From Actomonas aquatica (GTDB lineage: Bacteria > Verrucomicrobiota > Verrucomicrobiia > Opitutales > Opitutaceae): DNA of 64,000 bases. A program made the position numbers and the translations under genes. Shown here in pieces: positions 62,697 to 64,000 of this stretch (position 1 is its first letter; each line of letters begins with the position of its first letter). The stretch covers positions 5,328,001-5,392,000 of the forward strand of contig NZ_CP139781.1 in assembly GCF_019679435.2 (NCBI RefSeq). The letters run 5' to 3'. The notes under the pieces are model-generated. The model made no database searches. It was given only the letters and a program-made list of their open reading frames with translations, and was not told where the DNA came from.

Positions 62697-64000
62697 TCAC
62701 ACGTCCGGGTAACCGGAGACGCTGGCGTAGCGGGAGCCGGAGAGCTCGGCGACGCCGTTGAGAATTTCGCGCACCTTGAAGGCGAGGCCGTCGGTCTTGG
62801 TGATGGAGCGGATGGCGGGGTTGGCGTAGCGGGCGCGCAGGAGCGTCGCGAGCTGGCCGTAACCGTAGAGGCCCTGGTCGTTCATCTCGACGACGAAGAC
62901 CTGGCGGAAGCGCGAGAAGATGCGCTCGAGCTCCGGCGGCAGCGGGTTGAGGTGGCGCAGGTGGATGTGGCCGACTTTCTGGCCGTCCTTGCGGGCGCGG
63001 TTTACGGCCTCGCGGAGCGGGCCGAAGGTGGAGCCCCAACCGACGAGGAGGACGTCGCCGTCCTGGTCGCCGTGGATTTCCGGGCGGGGCAGGGATTTGC
63101 CGAGCTGCTTGATCTTGTTGCGGCGCTTGGCGGTCATCTTCTGGTGCTGCGCCGGGTTGCCGGAGGGGTGGCCGTGCTCGTCGTGTTCGAGACCGGTGAC
63201 GGTCGGGTAGGGCGCACCCTCGATCTTGGTGCCGGGAGGCGCGTGCCGGGTGAGGGCATCGATCGGGTAGGGTTTGAAGTCGGCGCCCTTGGCGGTGAGG
63301 TCGATGTCGGGCGTCACCATGAGGGCGTCCACATCGGGTTCGTCGAAGGCCTCGATGCGCGAGGAGAGCGCCTGGTCGGTGAGGATGATGACCGGGGTGG
63401 AATATTCGCCGGCGATGCGGCCGGCTTCGAGGGCGATGTAGAAACAGTCCTCGACGTTTTGCGGCGCGAGCACCACGCGGGGCGAATCACCGTGCGAGCC
63501 GTAGATGGCCTGCATGAGGTCGGACTGCTCGACGTTGGTCGGCAGACCGGTGGAGGGGCCGCCGCGTTGCACGTTGATGATGATGAGCGGGAGCTCGGCC
63601 ATGGTGGCCCAGCCGAGGGCTTCCATCTTGAGGGAGAGGCCGGGGCCGGACGAGCCGGTGATGGAGAGGTGGCCGGCGTAGGCAAATCCGAGCGCGTAGG
63701 CGATGGCGCCGAGTTCGTCCTCGGCCTGCACGAAGAGGCCGCCGTATTTCTGCAGCTCGGTGCGCAGGGTCTCCATGATGGTGGACCACGGTGTGATCGG
63801 GTAACCGGCGCCGTAGCGCACACCCGCGGTGATGAGGCCGAGGGTCATGGCGGTGTTGCCATCGGTGGTGATCTGCGGGTGGCCGGAGTCGTTATCGTTG
63901 GTGGCGAGCTTGTGGTAGATCTCGCGGATGTTTTGGGCGGGCCACGCGTAGCCGGCGTCGAAGGCCAGCATGGTGTTGCGCACGACGTCTTCGCCGAACT
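62697..64000 (-). CDS. korA: 2-oxoacid:ferredoxin oxidoreductase alpha (gamma-alpha fused) subunit, partial
   Basis: The start lies beyond the right edge; about 434 residues are visible to the stop. The end of the gamma domain is at the edge (FGEDVVRNTMLAFDAGYAW). The alpha domain follows: GNTAMTLGLITAGVRYGAGY, ITPWSTIMETL, SITGSSGPGLSLKMEALGWA and GPSTGLPTNVEQSDLMQAIY. The C-terminal transketolase-like region ends with ATLLRARYANPAIRSI. This is the KorA/PorA-type 2-oxoglutarate- or pyruvate-cleaving subunit; the substrate cannot be fixed from this part. It forms an operon with korB. Confidence 0.92.
   Translation of the reverse strand, partial: FGEDVVRNTMLAFDAGYAWPAQNIREIYHKLATNDNDSGHPQITTDGNTAMTLGLITAGVRYGAGYPITPWSTIMETLRTELQKYGGLFVQAEDELGAIAYALGFAYAGHLSITGSSGPGLSLKMEALGWATMAELPLIIINVQRGGPSTGLPTNVEQSDLMQAIYGSHGDSPRVVLAPQNVEDCFYIALEAGRIAGEYSTPVIILTDQALSSRIEAFDEPDVDALMVTPDIDLTAKGADFKPYPIDALTRHAPPGTKIEGAPYPTVTGLEHDEHGHPSGNPAQHQKMTAKRRNKIKQLGKSLPRPEIHGDQDGDVLLVGWGSTFGPLREAVNRARKDGQKVGHIHLRHLNPLPPELERIFSRFRQVFVVEMNDQGLYGYGQLATLLRARYANPAIRSITKTDGLAFKVREILNGVAELSGSRYASVSGYPDV

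Overview
The window is a GC-rich bacterial chromosome segment with about 50 genes, no rRNA or tRNA and no recognisable integrase or transposase. The gene set suggests a Gram-negative member of the Verrucomicrobia, most likely Opitutaceae-like. Supporting genes include LptG, lipoproteins with lipoboxes, an outer-membrane-like barrel, PPi-type phosphofructokinase, KorAB ferredoxin oxidoreductase, GxGYxYP and polyvalent-kinase proteins and a GH78 enzyme. The taxonomic call is inference from gene content, not from a marker gene. Mannosylglycerate synthesis and several sodium-coupled transporters fit a saline or osmotically variable habitat.

Layout. 1-10.6 kb: end of a membrane protein, MsrA, signal peptidase I, a WrbA-like flavoprotein, a methyltransferase, a GPH sugar symporter, a YchJ/SEC-C protein, a thiosulfate/mercaptopyruvate sulfurtransferase, a secreted alpha-L-rhamnosidase and a MazG-like pyrophosphohydrolase. 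10.8-22.2 kb: two chemoreceptors surrounding a DUF3016 protein, lone GlcF, a lipoprotein, a FlgO/CsgG-like pair and a two-gene GxGYxYP operon. 22.4-33.9 kb: HtpG, a nonsense-interrupted polyvalent-kinase gene, an NSS symporter with its small subunit, two tandem paralogous lipoproteins, NhaC and LptG. 34-39 kb: a palindromic repeat array and an operon of DgkA, a degenerate S9 peptidase and a secreted partner. 39-47.8 kb: a SeqA-like protein, a 2OG-Fe(II) oxygenase-like protein, SugE, a POT transporter, a thioredoxin-fold protein, PPi-PFK, the MpgS/MpgP mannosylglycerate pair and a CII-like regulator. 47.9-61.7 kb: a hybrid kinase, a CHASE2-cyclase/FecR/barrel operon, a DUF885 peptidase-like protein, RNase PH and a giant OB-repeat sensor kinase. 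61.7-64 kb: KorB and the start-truncated KorA.

The most notable structure is the cyclase/FecR/barrel operon. It lies between two identical 42-bp direct repeats, one of which is the 3' end of the DUF885 gene, as expected for a segment inserted at a gene's 3' end. Its genes overlap by ATGA, and its promoter region has three 11-bp direct repeats like a PhoB/OmpR-family site. Other points worth attention are a SeqA homologue outside its usual gammaproteobacterial range, an S9 peptidase that has lost its nucleophile and histidine, a seven-repeat OB-fold sensor on a degenerate kinase, and AT-rich arrays with 7- or 8-bp periods placed just 5' of start codons.

Regulation visible in the sequence is mostly intrinsic terminators with an AAGCGCG-type stem, translational coupling by ATGA overlaps, and a few inverted repeats. 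Starts were chosen by signal peptide, family N-terminus, overlap or spacing, because Shine-Dalgarno sequences are often weak here.
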